A stretch of 64,000 nucleotides of DNA from contig JALIZF010001680.1 in the NCBI GenBank assembly GCA_029948255.1, forward strand, positions 371,001 through 435,000, in the 5' to 3' direction. A program made the translations under genes and the position numbers. Positions 12,513 through 23,385 of the stretch are shown here, piece after piece. The stretch is from Telmatactis stephensoni (taxonomy: Eukaryota > Cnidaria > Anthozoa > Actiniaria > Isophelliidae). A model generated the notes under the pieces. The model was not told the DNA's origin. It saw only the letters and a list, made by a program, of their open reading frames with translations, and did not search any database. Position 1 is the stretch's first letter. Each line of letters starts with the position of its first letter.

Positions 12513-14042
12513 GGCATTGGGGGGTCTGGCCGGTACACCGCAACACCGCAAAGAAATAAATGTCATCACCGCAACACCACAAAAGGAAGGAAGGAACTGT
12601 TTCATTGCAGTCTTCTTGGTATGTGAAACTTATGTGTGAAGAGTTTGACTTAGAGGTAGAGGTTGCTACTGGAAAATGAAAGGCTCCATATCTTCAGGCA
12701 ATGCATGCCCTTGTAATGCTTTGTCCTTGCAAGTCATCCTGATAAAGAAGTACAGTACACTGTACAGTGAGAGATTGAAAAGGAAGTAAAGTGAGAGATT
12801 GAAATGGAAGTAAAATGCACTTGGTTTATGATAATACTGAATTCCTGTCGGACTATTATGAAACACTTGAGGAACTCCACAAACGTACGAAAATAATAGG
12901 TACAATATCTGAAAATTGTATCGTGATTCCGTTATTAATCTTAACTTTGTTGTGTTTCTCAATTTAAGGCAAAATTTTTGTCAATTAATACTAAGCTGAC
13001 TGAAAGACACTTTAGGACACCTAATCAATAAAACTAAGCTATCACTAAATACCCTAACACTGAATTACATGGTTTGAAAAAAGCCAAAGCATCTGGTCAG
13101 AAGCATGTGCATCGAACTGAAATAAATATACAGAATAGCAAATTATTTATGCAATTCAGTGTAATCTTCAGTCAAATTTAAACATGACTAGTTGTACCGC
13201 CGACACAACAGAAATGCGGATCTAGACCTTTTGAAAGGCAGGTGCACCATTTTACAAAAGGGCATAATTTCCTCAAGCCCCCTTCTAAAGTAACATCACA
13301 GGGCTGTAGCAAGCCATCAAATTCTGAAAGGCTAAAACAACCTATTATATAGTTATCCTTTTTTGCGAGCACAGTGGGCGCGAAATTTGGGCTAAACAAT
13401 TACGATAAAACCAACCAACAACAAACATTTAGAAAGTAATGCTTTGGGAAAGTATATTGTTCTACATGTTTAGACAAGATATAGAGAGTGAGTGAGAGAG
13501 AGAAAGAAAGAAAAAAATAAGAGGACCCAACTGAAAAGGGGAGGGCACTGGCCCCCCTGGCCCCCCTCTTGGATCCGCCACTGGATCCCCACCACCGAAT
13601 TGATCCCCAATTACCACGTTGTCATGCAAATGATCCCGAGAAAAATCATTGAACCTGTGCCGCATATTCAGACTGCAGAATACACTGCTGTTTTTTTTTC
13701 TCATTTTTACTCGAGTACCATCTCCCTCCCTCCCTTCTTTCCTGAGGGGGACATTGGGGCTTGCGGTGGTGCGGTGTTGGCCTTTTTTAGTTCGCTGTTG
13801 CGGTGAACGAGACTGAAAAAATGCGGTGTTGTGGTGATCACAAACCTTGCGATGTGTTTACGTTATTTTGTGTGCGATGTACGGTGAAGTGAATTTTTTT
13901 TGCGGCATTGCGATTTAAGGTCCAACAAAAATGTTTTATCACGTTCCTCTTGACAAAAATGCGGTGACAGTTCCGCTGAGTTTTTTTGCGGTGTTGACAT
14001 TTATTTCTTTGCGGTGTTGCAGTACGCCAGACCCCCAATGCC
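12513..14042. mobile_element. About 1.53-kb candidate non-autonomous element with GGCATTGGGG terminal inverted repeats
   Basis: The sequence beginning GGCATTGGGGGGTCTGGC at 12513 returns inverted at the right (GCCAGACCCCCAATGCC, ending about 14042). The arms continue inward for about 65 bp through repeats built on GCGGTGTTGCGGTG and the shared string AAAGAAATAAATGTCA. The interior has more GCGGTG copies at 13760-14010, a hAT-like CAGTGGCGGATCC end near 13585 (minus orientation), and no convincing gene. Target-site duplication not identified. Confidence 0.5.
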
Positions 14043-14155
14043 CCCCTCCTTCCTTCCTTCCCTCGTTTCTTCCTTCCCTTCCCTTCGTTGTTCCTTTCTT
14101 CCTTCCCTCCCTCCTTCCTTTCCTTCTTCTTACCTTTCCTGCGCCTCCCTCCCCC
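13722..14155. repeat. C/T-rich low-complexity tracts
   Basis: Runs of CCTTCCTTCC and CCCTCCC at 13722-13740 and 14041-14155 make open frames on both strands rich in Pro/Ser/Phe or Arg/Gly/Lys. These are low-complexity translations, not genes. Confidence 0.7.
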
Positions 14156-14219
14156 AAAAAAGCGGAGAACGAAGCCAAATATGGAATATCTGGGTTACCT
14201 GTGGTGAGCCTTGAGTGAT

Positions 14220-16960
14220 TATTGACGTGGTCAGCGGTACATATTTTTAAAGTCTTCCAGCTTTGTAGCTTTCACTTGATTTTTCCTCCTGAAATGGCTT
14301 CTTCAAAGAGGATTATGGACTTGACTGACCTCTGATGGATATGCTAAGACTTCTTATGAAGCATTATCGAGTAATTCAGAAAGAGATGTTTGAAAGTTAC
14401 CGTGAATTATGAAACTGGACTTCATTGGCGTTGTCACGTTTCTCTTGGACTGATTCGGTTGCCAATGCTTTCAACATGGAGAACAATTATTCTTTGATAT
14501 ATTTTTGCTTTGAGTCAAGGTAAGTCTACTTATAGTGCCAAATTTACATTGTGGTGATTGAAAATTTTGGAACATATTTCAGTTGCAAGACACGTCAGTT
14601 AACTGGTCAATATTTCTTTGAAATTGAGAAAAAACAAATTGTTGTCATTAGAGCCCTTATTCATCACTTTCTCAAGCCAAGTAAAGAGGATTTAACCATA
14701 AAAATCAGAACAAAATGCGAGGTCATATTTCCTGCAATTGCAATAGATGGGTTAGTTTAAAGCAGCATGACATCGTTATTATTTGATATAAAATAATGCC
14801 TGGCAAAGGCTAAGATAAAGTGTTCGATGCAGTTGCTTTACGATTTCAGCATTACCACCAGAGTTATGGATCCCTAAACTTGGTCAAAATTCAGCAATTT
14901 TCAAAACTCGAAAACCATGTAGTTTAAAATACCTGTATTCGGTTGCCAAGGCAACAATTGAGACACAAAGGCAACCAAACGAATAGCAAAAGATTGATCT
15001 TTTCTAGGATATTAAAATTATTTTCAGGCATTAGGTAACCTAGTTACAGTGAGGTATTAAAAAGTTGGAAAATTTTTTGATCAAAACTGGCCCATATTAA
15101 GGCATGTGCGTTGCCATGGAAACCAAAGGCTTCCACACCTAATCATATGGGTGTTTCTTCATAGGTAGGTATAGGGAAGCTGTATGCAGAGTTTCAAGAA
15201 AATCTAATTTTTGGAACGGCCGCCCATTTCAAAAAATGTTTGATATTTACAGTCATTTACACTTAAATGGCAGAGCAGCTGCCATTTAATGCCGACATAA
15301 AACAGTCGTCTTAAGTGACAATTAAAAACTACTATACTAAAAACATCGAGAAGACTATACAAAACCTACATGTAGCAATAAATCGTTATATAAAAAGCGG
15401 ATTCTGAAACTCACTTTAAATTCAGATAGATTCACGTTACATGAAATTACGAGGCGCGCAAAGCATCAAGGGTGAAAGTGGTGGGCCTTTAAGATTATTT
15501 CTTTTGGTAGCATACTTGAATACTCCTGAGTTATCTTAGATAATTTAGACTTGAAAGCCGTGACTTTTTTCACTTTTGAAAGTACGGTCTGTAGAGGTAG
15601 CTAAATCAAACTTTGCTTTTTATCAAAATCACACACATTTCTCAGCTTATATTTAACATTTGTAGGTGTTATTTTGTAAAAATACCACTTGTGGTATTTA
15701 TGGCAAATATAATTACAAACCATGTTTTATTTGTAGTATCATATCTCCTATCACTTTGATCTACAGAGAGATGGCGTTATTTTCCGTAAATGTCGTCTCA
15801 AAATCAGCGCTCGTGATTGGCCCAAACATTGAGGACTGCATCGAAGTGGCTTTCTTCAAAATCACAAAAACCTACTGAAAATCAATTAAAAACTTAAGCA
15901 GCAAATATAAAACAACTTTTTAGATAATATCCGTGATAAAATGACCGAAAAGAATGACATAAAAAAAAGAATGATAAAAAATAGCCGCTAAAATGAATTA
16001 CAGCTACACACGACTATTGCGAAAAGTAAACTGAACTGGAATCTGTTGGTCTAAGCTACCAGTAGATAAAATAACCACAAAAAATCACGAAAAGTAAAAA
16101 GAAATCATCCTAAGTAAAAAAATCATGATATAAGTACTGAATCGGTAATTTTGTTTGGTTTTTGGCTTCAATGACTTCAAAGTCATAGCAAAAGTGAATT
16201 TTCAGCAAAGCAAACAAATTGTCCTTTATGAAGACAAAAACGGTATTTTTTAAACAAAGACGAAACAAATAACTTTTTAAATAAAATAAACAGGAAATAC
16301 ACAAGTGTGGACTACCTTTTTAATACCTTTTCAATAACATTTTAGCATCATTCCTTTAGGTTGAAGCTATATTTTGACAAACTTTCACCGCTTTCACAGG
16401 TCGGCCAGCTCGATCGTTTTTCGCCAGTTTTGAGGAAACAGCAAAATAAATCTTCAAAAGCATCAAATGACCCATACTTCTTTCATTTTGTGAGCTTTTG
16501 GACTTGTTTCTACAATTTAATCACCTCTTTTAAGCGTGAGAAATCTTCCCCAGTCTGATCGCCATTTTCGGCTTTCTTCTTGCAAAGAAAGAAAGAAGTT
16601 GCCATGGAAACTGTAACTCCTACAACTTTGCAGGTAAAGAGAATCTCGCATTCAATCCATCAAAAACGATAACTTTTCTCTTTTTTCTTCGCAAAAAATA
16701 ATTAGAATCGCGATACAAAACTAAACATGATTGTGAGATGGCATTATCAGTTTATAATGACGGCGTTGGGAGAAAAAAAAATGACAATGCCGTCTCAAAT
16801 TCGCGTTTAGTTTATAGAAATTTGCTGATAATTTTCAAAACACCAATCCCTGTTTTCTCTACTCACCTATCATTATTAGAAGGTGAGTAGAGGAGCCAAT
16901 CAGAATGCGAGATTTGCATTAGAATACTTGTAGATTTTAATATAATATATTATATATAAT
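14220..16960. other. No recognised gene
   Basis: AT-rich stretch. The open frames 14551-14760, 15666-15878 and 16361-16558 are short and carry no family motif I recognise. A GAGCCAATCAGAATG string near 16895, also seen near 63958, looks like the end of a dispersed MITE. A pure A/T segment follows at 16938-16980. Confidence 0.45.
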
Positions 16961-17033
16961 GTGATATAATATATTTTCATTTATTTGTTTATATTGACGC
17001 AGGTGTCTTGAACACTACCAGGAAAATTTAACA

Positions 17034-17572
17034 ATGCCATATTTCTGGAAAGGGAAGAAATCTTTGGGGGTTTGGGAGATAACCTTGACAACATTGGACG
17101 TTGACCAGCAGAGTGTGTCTAGTGTGCCTTACAGGGTTATGGACGATGCGTGCTTTGTAATTGATACAACAAATCTGCAAAGCAGGAAAGATTATATGCT
17201 TGACAGAATCGGTAACTTTCGCAACATGGGTAGGAGGAAGGAAGATCCGAAAGAAGGATGAGTTTGACGAGATTGCAACTCTTCTTAAGCTATCCAATGA
17301 CACAGATTTTGTAAAAAACCTTCAGTGGACCCCTCACCCAAGAACTGTTGTGTTAACAGATGCAGTTGTACAAGATCTTGTTGAAAACTGCACGCAAGCA
17401 GGCAATTTTCAAGCACTTACTGTGGACACCATGTTCAACATAGGGCCATTTTATGTAACTAAATCTACGTATCAGCACCTGAAGCTGATTGACAGGAGGT
17501 CAGGGAAGCACCCCAATCTACCTGGTCCTGCTTTATTCCATACAAGACAAGACGCGGGTCAATTTACATACT
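17034..17572 (+). pseudogene. Fragment of a transposase-like protein (MULE-like, uncertain)
   Basis: Two overlapping frames with one shift near 17230. The second reads DEFDEIATLLKLSNDTDFVK, then VVLTDAVVQDLVENC, then LTVDTMFNIGPFYVTKSTYQ and PNLPGPALFHTRQDAGQF. The VDTxFN-GPFYV and LPGPxLxHTxQD signatures resemble the start of an RNase H-like transposase fold found in cnidarian repetitive proteins; I infer a MULE-type origin. The open frame then runs without a break into a different family at about 17572, so it is truncated. Confidence 0.35.
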
Positions 17573-18116
17573 TCACACAAACTCGTGAAGAACAACAGGC
17601 ATCTGGCATTGCCCCAGAAGAAGAAACAGAACAAGAAAAGCTGATGGGGGAGATCATGGAGCTCTTTGAAGAGTTTGAAAAAGCTGCTGACATATAAAAA
17701 AATAAAAAGTTCAAGAAGAAGCAAAAAAAGCTGAAGAAATGAGAAAAGGGTCACTTGAAACCTTCAAAGAAAGTTTAAACAGAAAAGATGAAGATGGAAA
17801 TCAAAGTGGAAATCAAAGTGGAGAAGTGAAAAAAGAAAGAGGGCCAGTGGATCTGATACAATGGCATATTTGAAACAGAATGGCAGAATGGAAATGTGAG
17901 AAATTGGAAGTAAAGCGCCAAGAGCTGGAACTGCAAGAAAAAGATCAATCGGAAAGACAACAGCAGCTTGAATTACAACAAGCAAAACAAAGAAATGCAC
18001 CTACTTCAGCAACAGCAGATGCAACAGTTTATGCAACTGAATGCAACCGTTATGCAGCAGCAACAACAGCAGACGATGGCTTTGATGGAACTGATGAAAA
18101 AAATTGAAGAAAAATG
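17572..18116 (+). pseudogene. C-terminal part of a PIF/Harbinger Myb/SANT-like accessory ORF
   Basis: Frames joined by two shifts read SGIAPEEETEQEKLMGEI, then Lys-rich coil, VKRQELELQEKDQ and a Gln/Met-rich tail ending MALMELMKKIEEK at a TGA (18114-18116). This is the typical acidic, basic coil and Gln-rich tail of the DNA-binding partner protein of Harbinger elements. It converges tail to tail with the transposase remnant at 18255-18819, as expected for one element. The Myb domain itself is missing, replaced by the fragment at 17034-17572. Confidence 0.55.
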
Positions 18117-18254
18117 ATTGCTTGGATATTTAAAAACAAACATTTATATTATCTGATGTTTGCTTGAACCTTTACACTGAGATTTATTGTTATTTATAAT
18201 GTTCAAGTTATTTATAATGTTAAAAAGAAACAGTTATTTTTGTTGACAAAGTGT

Positions 18255-18819
18255 CACTGCAAGTAATCTTCAATAGCTGGAGGTGAAATACCAAAGTATG
18301 TAGATGTATTACAACCATACATACAGACACGGGCATTACGAAGGAGAGTGCACACTATGTACATCTTGCCAACTGCACTTAAATTGACCTTGCCAACTGC
18401 ACTTAAATAGTGTCACCAAACACCCATTCAACAGAAACCTGCACTTCACTCATAGACTTATTCCATGCTTGCTGAAGAGGTGCTCCTTTGAAAGGCCCTT
18501 GGAGGTGTATTCGCAGGGGGGAGGCTGGGTCACCATAAATGCTGCTGTAGTTGATTTAACACACCAGACCTGGCCAACATCCCACTGTCATGCCTTTTCC
18601 CTTCAACTGGATCATATAAATTGGCAACTAGACCATTAGGTGTAGCAATAGATTGGAATTTGATCGCATGAACTTTCTTGTGACCATTGTAAAGGCATTT
18701 CTGATTTTGCCCTGGCCGGCTAATAGGCCTTACAGTACCATCTACAAATCCCCAACAGTTCTGAAGGGCTGCTCCCTTATTGTGAATTGTTGTAGCAAAT
18801 TCTTCTAAATGTAAAGGAC
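18255..18819 (-). pseudogene. PIF/Harbinger transposase (DDE_Tnp_4), 3' part, split by the TTAA transposon
   Basis: On the minus strand, reading from 18819 down: LHLEEFATTIHNKGAALQN, then WGFVDGTVRPISRPGQNQ (first catalytic Asp), YNGHKKVHAIKFQS, KRHDSGMLARSG, then after a one-base shift IYGDPASPLR (second Asp), SMSEVQVSVEWVFGD (Glu), and KMYIVCTLLRNARVC. A tandem duplication of about 22 bp near 18370-18412 repeats LSAVGK. The 5' continuation is at 27082-27098, on the other side of the 8254-bp insertion. Known role of the family: cut-and-paste transposase with a Myb-like partner. This copy is dead. Confidence 0.8.
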
Positions 18820-18823
18820 TTAA

Positions 18824-19780
18824 GAGAGGGGGTCCCTAATTTTCGAAGTTTGAGTTGAAAACGCCAAAACGTCGAAACTCTGTTAGTCACATCAGGATAT
18901 AGGTCTAGGGCAACTATTATCAAAAATAATATTTTGAGTTTCAAGTTCTTATTTTTGGGGGGTAAGCGAAGGCACATTTCGATTTGGGGACTCTTGAGGC
19001 GCTTTTAGAGCACTTTTGACCAGTTCACTTCAAAGGTTGCATAAAAATCAACAACTAAACTCATGAAAATACGAAATGACATCCTTAACAACTAGATAAC
19101 AAACATTCTTTTCAGAAGCCAACCGAATGATTTAGTTCAAAATTGAATATTTAACAGATTTTTGAACTTAGCGCTATTCCAAGCAAATTTTTGAAACCTA
19201 AAAATTGCTCAAATTTATTGGATGATATTGCCACTGGTACATGGGCTACCGTGGAAATATTTTGGTGAGCTGATAGAAACGCTGCTCCCCTTCATAAATA
19301 TCAAATAAAATTTTGGGGCCATTCAAATAATATGTTAGAGCGTGAACACTGACCTGCCCTAAATGCCAAAAATCATGCAATTTGCATATTCTTTGGTCAC
19401 GCGACGATCACTTGTTTGTGAAATAGTAACCTAATTCACCAGTTATAACAGAACCCTAATAAAAGATTATAGCTGAATATTACTGACGACTACATTTACT
19501 TACGATCTGTTTGATTTTCAGAAGTAATTCTTCTGTTCATCTCACGTCCATCTTTGATCATCGCCGAAACCAACACGTTTGCAAAACTCAATTCAAACTC
19601 AAAACATAGAAAATCTCCAAAATTAATTATGAAATCAATTCCGAAACAAACTATTGCTATCTTTCTCTTAGCAAAATAAAGGAAATATTCCATGTTTTTT
19701 TCTCCGTTCTTGTGAAAAACTGAGAAGCATGGAGGATGAAGAAGATGATGCTTGCATGACACACAGGAGTCCCGTCTGTG
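18824..19780 (-). repeat. Left terminal inverted repeat of the TTAA transposon
   Basis: Inverted copy of 26100-27077. It contains on the minus strand (reading outward) an open frame that includes MEYFLYFAKRKIA, ELSFAN and SAMIKDGREMNRRITSENQ, followed by a GTAAGT donor-like site (about 19496-19700). Further out is a second shared frame beginning MCLRLPPKNKNLKLK (about 18777-18977). Confidence 0.85.
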
Positions 19781-19789
19781 AATGACCAT

Positions 19790-20617
19790 CGAGCTCAGTT
19801 GTTGTATCAGCTAATGCTACCTTTTTATGCTAATACTGAATTCAGATGACAAATGAAACACTTTCTAAGTAAAAATAAAACAACTGAACTGACTGAGTCC
19901 GTCGATCACAGCATACCACACAATTAACGACGCGGAGACATACGTCGACACTTTGTCTGACAACTTGTGTTGCCGTTTTGTCGAATTCAAGCTGATGGGA
20001 ATTCATGTCGAAGTTTCGAAGCAATCTTTATATTTATATCAATTTTTATAGTATCTTATATATCAACCTGATCGCATTGGCGACCGTCCTTCGTATTTTG
20101 CATATGGCAACCTGCGGGTACTCGGCATTTTTTGGTGGATCGTGTGGGTCGAGTAAATATTATCGCGAAGAAACATGCACACATATCCGTAAATGCCAAA
20201 AAGATATAAAAGGACATCTGAAGTCGTTGGAAGTTCGAGATACCTATTTACAAACCGAAGCGCAACTCCTCTTAGCCCGGGCAGGAACGTAGGTGTCGAT
20301 CAGTGAATAGACATTACCAAACTCCTACTTGCAAGCTGAGCTTTTAATTACAGAGCAATCTTTCACGATATATTTCCTCAATAAAGCTCACTTAATGTAC
20401 CTGTTACTCCATTTTCTTACCAATGAAATTTTCAAATTAAAGTAAAATATCCCCATGTAATTGACCAGGTGAAATATTCATACCTTTGTAAATATCTGAC
20501 GTCATTGCTAACAATGGTAAGCCGAATATTCATATTTTATCGCGCGGTTTTTTTTCTTTCTTTTTTCTTCTCTTTTCAAGTTAAGTTATATTTTATTGTA
20601 TTATTTTTGTACCGAAG
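19790..20617. other. Interior non-coding segment of the TTAA transposon
   Basis: Lies between the left arm and the first recognised exon. A plus-strand open frame at 20005-20292 includes CGYSAFFGGSCGSSKYYREE and could be an upstream exon, but I see no supporting domain. T-rich tract at 20548-20580 precedes the first exon. Confidence 0.35.
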
Positions 20618-20908
20618 GATTATTTGAAAACCCTCCTGACCTTACTATTTGCCCACTTCATCGCAATAGCTATGGAATACGGTGGCGATGCAACAAGAAA
20701 ACGTGCACTTCTCCCGCTGACTGGGCTGGGCATACTAAACCATTTAAAGGAAATCGTGGAATAACTCTCGTACAGTCGAAAGAGCTTTATAGGCTTACCA
20801 GTGTTTTAATGCCAGTTGGCTCTCGTAAGTTGAATGACCATGACATTTAATGACATTGATTTAAAGGATAATACAATTTTAGGAGGAAACATTATAGTGT
20901 TAATGTAA

Positions 20909-21349
20909 CCCTAGTAGAGAACTTTTAGTCAAACCGTTCAATAGTTAACTATGCCTAAATTAGATAACTATTTTACTAATTTAGCTGACGTCACATATAT
21001 TTGAAAAATCACATGCCGTAACGCCCTGAAAATCAGGGGGCCGTAGCATATAAGCAAACTAAAATTAAGCAAATAGAGAATGCGAAAAGAAACCTTTGAA
21101 AATTCGTGATCGATCGTTTGAAAACGTTCGTTCGAATTTATTTATTTTTTATAACTGCAAAACAAATTCAAAAAATGACACGTTAGAACCAATAATATTC
21201 ATTTTTTTTTCAACGTCCCCCCTGAATGACATGGCCGTTCGCTTGGCGTGCTTTTACGGCTATTTTAGGTGACGTCACCTAAATAGTTAACTAATTTAGA
21301 TAAACTTATCTAACTATTGACCGCTTTGACTAGAAGCACTCTAACAGGG
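20909..21349. mobile_element. 441-bp MITE nested in the first intron of the TTAA-transposon gene
   Basis: Ends CCCTAGTAGAG and, inverted, CCCTGTTAGAG. The arms share about 80 bp including AGTCAAA and CAATAGTTA, and each ends at a GACGTCAC. No coding sequence. It sits wholly within intron 20825-21465, so it need not disturb the protein. Confidence 0.7.
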
Positions 21350-21712
21350 CAAATACTGCTCCTCCACATAAACAGCCCATGCATGACTCGGAACATTACT
21401 TAGCTGTACAAGCAAACTGTACGGATAAACTAAAATCGACTGATGTCAGACTCTTTGTTTTCTAGCAATCTGTAAACAATGTCGATCAAAGCTAAAATCT
21501 GAGTCTGTAGCAGAAGATACTCTCTTCACATTTGCTTATAAAGATATGCCCAAGAAGAAAAAGACCGATAAGCTATTGCAAACATCTCATGAAGAGGATC
21601 AGGAACTCCTGCAATGTGCGGAAAAAGGTGTCAATCAAGCTCTACATGTAGCTACAGAAATAAAGGTTGGTCTTCATATCACGTTTGCCTTCACATTATA
21701 TATACTATCTGT

Positions 21713-22647
21713 TAGATAGATAGATAGATGGTTTATTAATATAATTCATTGCAGCCATATGGCTGAATTACAAACTATTTACAATATAATATTAAATAAA
21801 TTATTTATATATTTACAATGGTAAGGATTAAAGTTATGTATATGTAAACTCATCTTAAGAGGAGAAACTACTTATAAATATGACTTATAATAAAACTGTT
21901 TTTGCATCGTTCTGTCTTAACTCTAGGTAAGTTGAATTTCCTTTGGTGTCTAGTAGCGTAATTACTGTTTGATCGTACAGGAAGAAGATGGTAAAGTTTG
22001 TGCTCATTGTCATTAGCCAGCTCATTGAAGGTTCTTTGAGATATCTCTTCTCTTCGTTGGTGCAGGGTAGTTAAACCAGATTCCACGATGGCACTACTGT
22101 AGGAGAGGGAAGGAAAAATTATCCGTAGCGCACGTCTTTGCAGTCTTTCTAAGTCGTCGCTGAGATATCCAGGGAGAGCGCGATGGAAGACTGGGCACGC
22201 ATATTCCAGTAATGATCGTATACAAGTAATGTAAAAGATGATAAGATCTATTGGAGCAACGGCCGATTTCTTCAGTTGTCTAAGACAGTAGAGGCGGGAA
22301 GAGGCTTTCTTTACAAGCTGATTCACGTGAACGTTCCATTTAAGGTCACTACTGACATTCAGACCCAATATTCTTGCACTTGAAACTAATTCAAGAGGCT
22401 TGCCATTTATTTCCACGGGGTCGAAGTTTGGTGGTGACTTCGAGAAGCAAATTCTCAGTTCTTTACACTTGGCCTCATTGAGTTCAAAGTCGTTCAAGAG
22501 AGATTGCGCAGACAAGCTATCAGTTGCATCCTGTACATGGCTGTGGTCGCCTTTGGGAACGACCTCTAGGGCAGTGATGTCGTCCACAAATTTCCATACG
22601 TCAAGGCCTAGAGCGTGAATTTCATTGACCATGAGGAGGAACAACAA
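21713..22647 (-). pseudogene. 5'-truncated non-LTR retrotransposon (CR1/L2-like), reverse transcriptase C-terminal part
   Basis: Minus-strand frame 22647-21868 starts inside the reverse transcriptase at LFLLMVNEIHALGLDVW, followed by the catalytic KFVDDIT. It continues through SARILGLNVSSDLKWNVHVN, ASSRLYCLRQLKKS, LLEYACPVFHRALP and LQRRALRIIFP, the usual C-terminal series of CR1-type elements. The 3' end has a TATC-type microsatellite (TAGATAGATAGATAG at about 21713-21728), as in CR1/L2 tails. Everything upstream of the YVDD-type motif is missing. It lies in the intron/exon junction of the TTAA-transposon gene and abuts an inverted copy of exon sequence at 22648. Confidence 0.85.
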
Positions 22648-22868
22648 ATCAATTCTCCGTCGCAGCCTCGACCTTCGAACTTTGAAACCAACTCTATAAG
22701 ATCATCAAACGCTTCTACTATCAAACGCATTTTAAACGTCTGTGCAGCAACTGTGCGCAAATCTCTACAAGGCTTAGATTACATCTCTGCTGATGGTGGT
22801 CAAGCGTTTGATGATCTTATAGAGTTGGTTTCAAAGTTCGAAGGTCGAGGCTGCGACGGAGAATTGAT
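22648..22868. repeat. Perfect 66-bp inverted repeat at the LINE 5' junction
   Basis: Left arm 22648-22713 is the exact reverse complement of 22803-22868, with an 89-bp loop. The right arm is the normal exon encoding AFDDLIELVSKFEGRGCDGE. The left arm begins at the base where LINE homology ends, so it is an inverted copy of nearby target sequence placed at the insertion junction. Confidence 0.9.
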
Positions 22869-23006
22869 CAAGTGTTGGGAGAGAGCGTTAAAGACAAGTA
22901 AACAATATATCAAGACTGACTACAAGGTAAGCGTGCATGTTTCTACTCTCTTGCAAATACCGTTCCAAAGTCATGTAAAACTGTATGAAATTGCTCTTTC
23001 TCAACC

Positions 23007-23156
23007 GCCACCCGATTAGCTCAGTTGGTAGAGCATCGGTCTCTTGTGCGGGAGGTCGTGGGTTCAAGCCCCGGCCGGACCAACACTCAGGGTCTTAAAT
23101 AACTGAGGAGAAGGTGCTGCCTTTGTAACTACATCTGCAAATGGTTAGACCTTCAG

Positions 23157-23187
<31 letters not shown>

Positions 23188-23385
23188 TCCCGTCTCTCCA
23201 CACTTCACAATCTATAATTCGGAGGGACGTTAAAGAACCCACACCACTCTTCGGGTAGAGTAGGCAATGAAGTTGCCGGTGTGTGTGGTCTGGCTTACTA
23301 CACTACAGGATCCACAGTAATTGGCGAAAGCTGTTGTGGAGTCTCTGCCTTCATTGGAAGAAAAGCTAATAAAACCTAAAACCAA
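23007..23385 (+). mobile_element. tRNA-derived SINE
   Basis: Head 23007-23080 is tRNA-like, with an A box (TAGCTCAGTTGG, 23017-23028) and a B box (GGTTCAAGCCC, 23061-23071) at normal spacing. About 300 bp of conserved-looking body follows, including GGAGGGACGTTAAAGAACCC and ending in an A-rich AATAAAACCTAAAACCAAAA. These internal RNA polymerase III promoters drive SINE transcription. It sits in the intron 22927-23640. Confidence 0.8.

Noticed and set aside
13931..14218. Pro/Ser/Phe-rich and Arg/Gly-rich frames on both strands
   Set aside because: C/T-rich low-complexity DNA within and next to a repeat element.
22400..22618. Plus-strand 72-residue frame
   Set aside because: Antisense shadow of the LINE reverse transcriptase.
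23007..23080. Stand-alone tRNA gene
   Set aside because: A and B boxes are present but followed by a SINE-type body and A-rich tail, and the cloverleaf is imperfect; called a SINE head.
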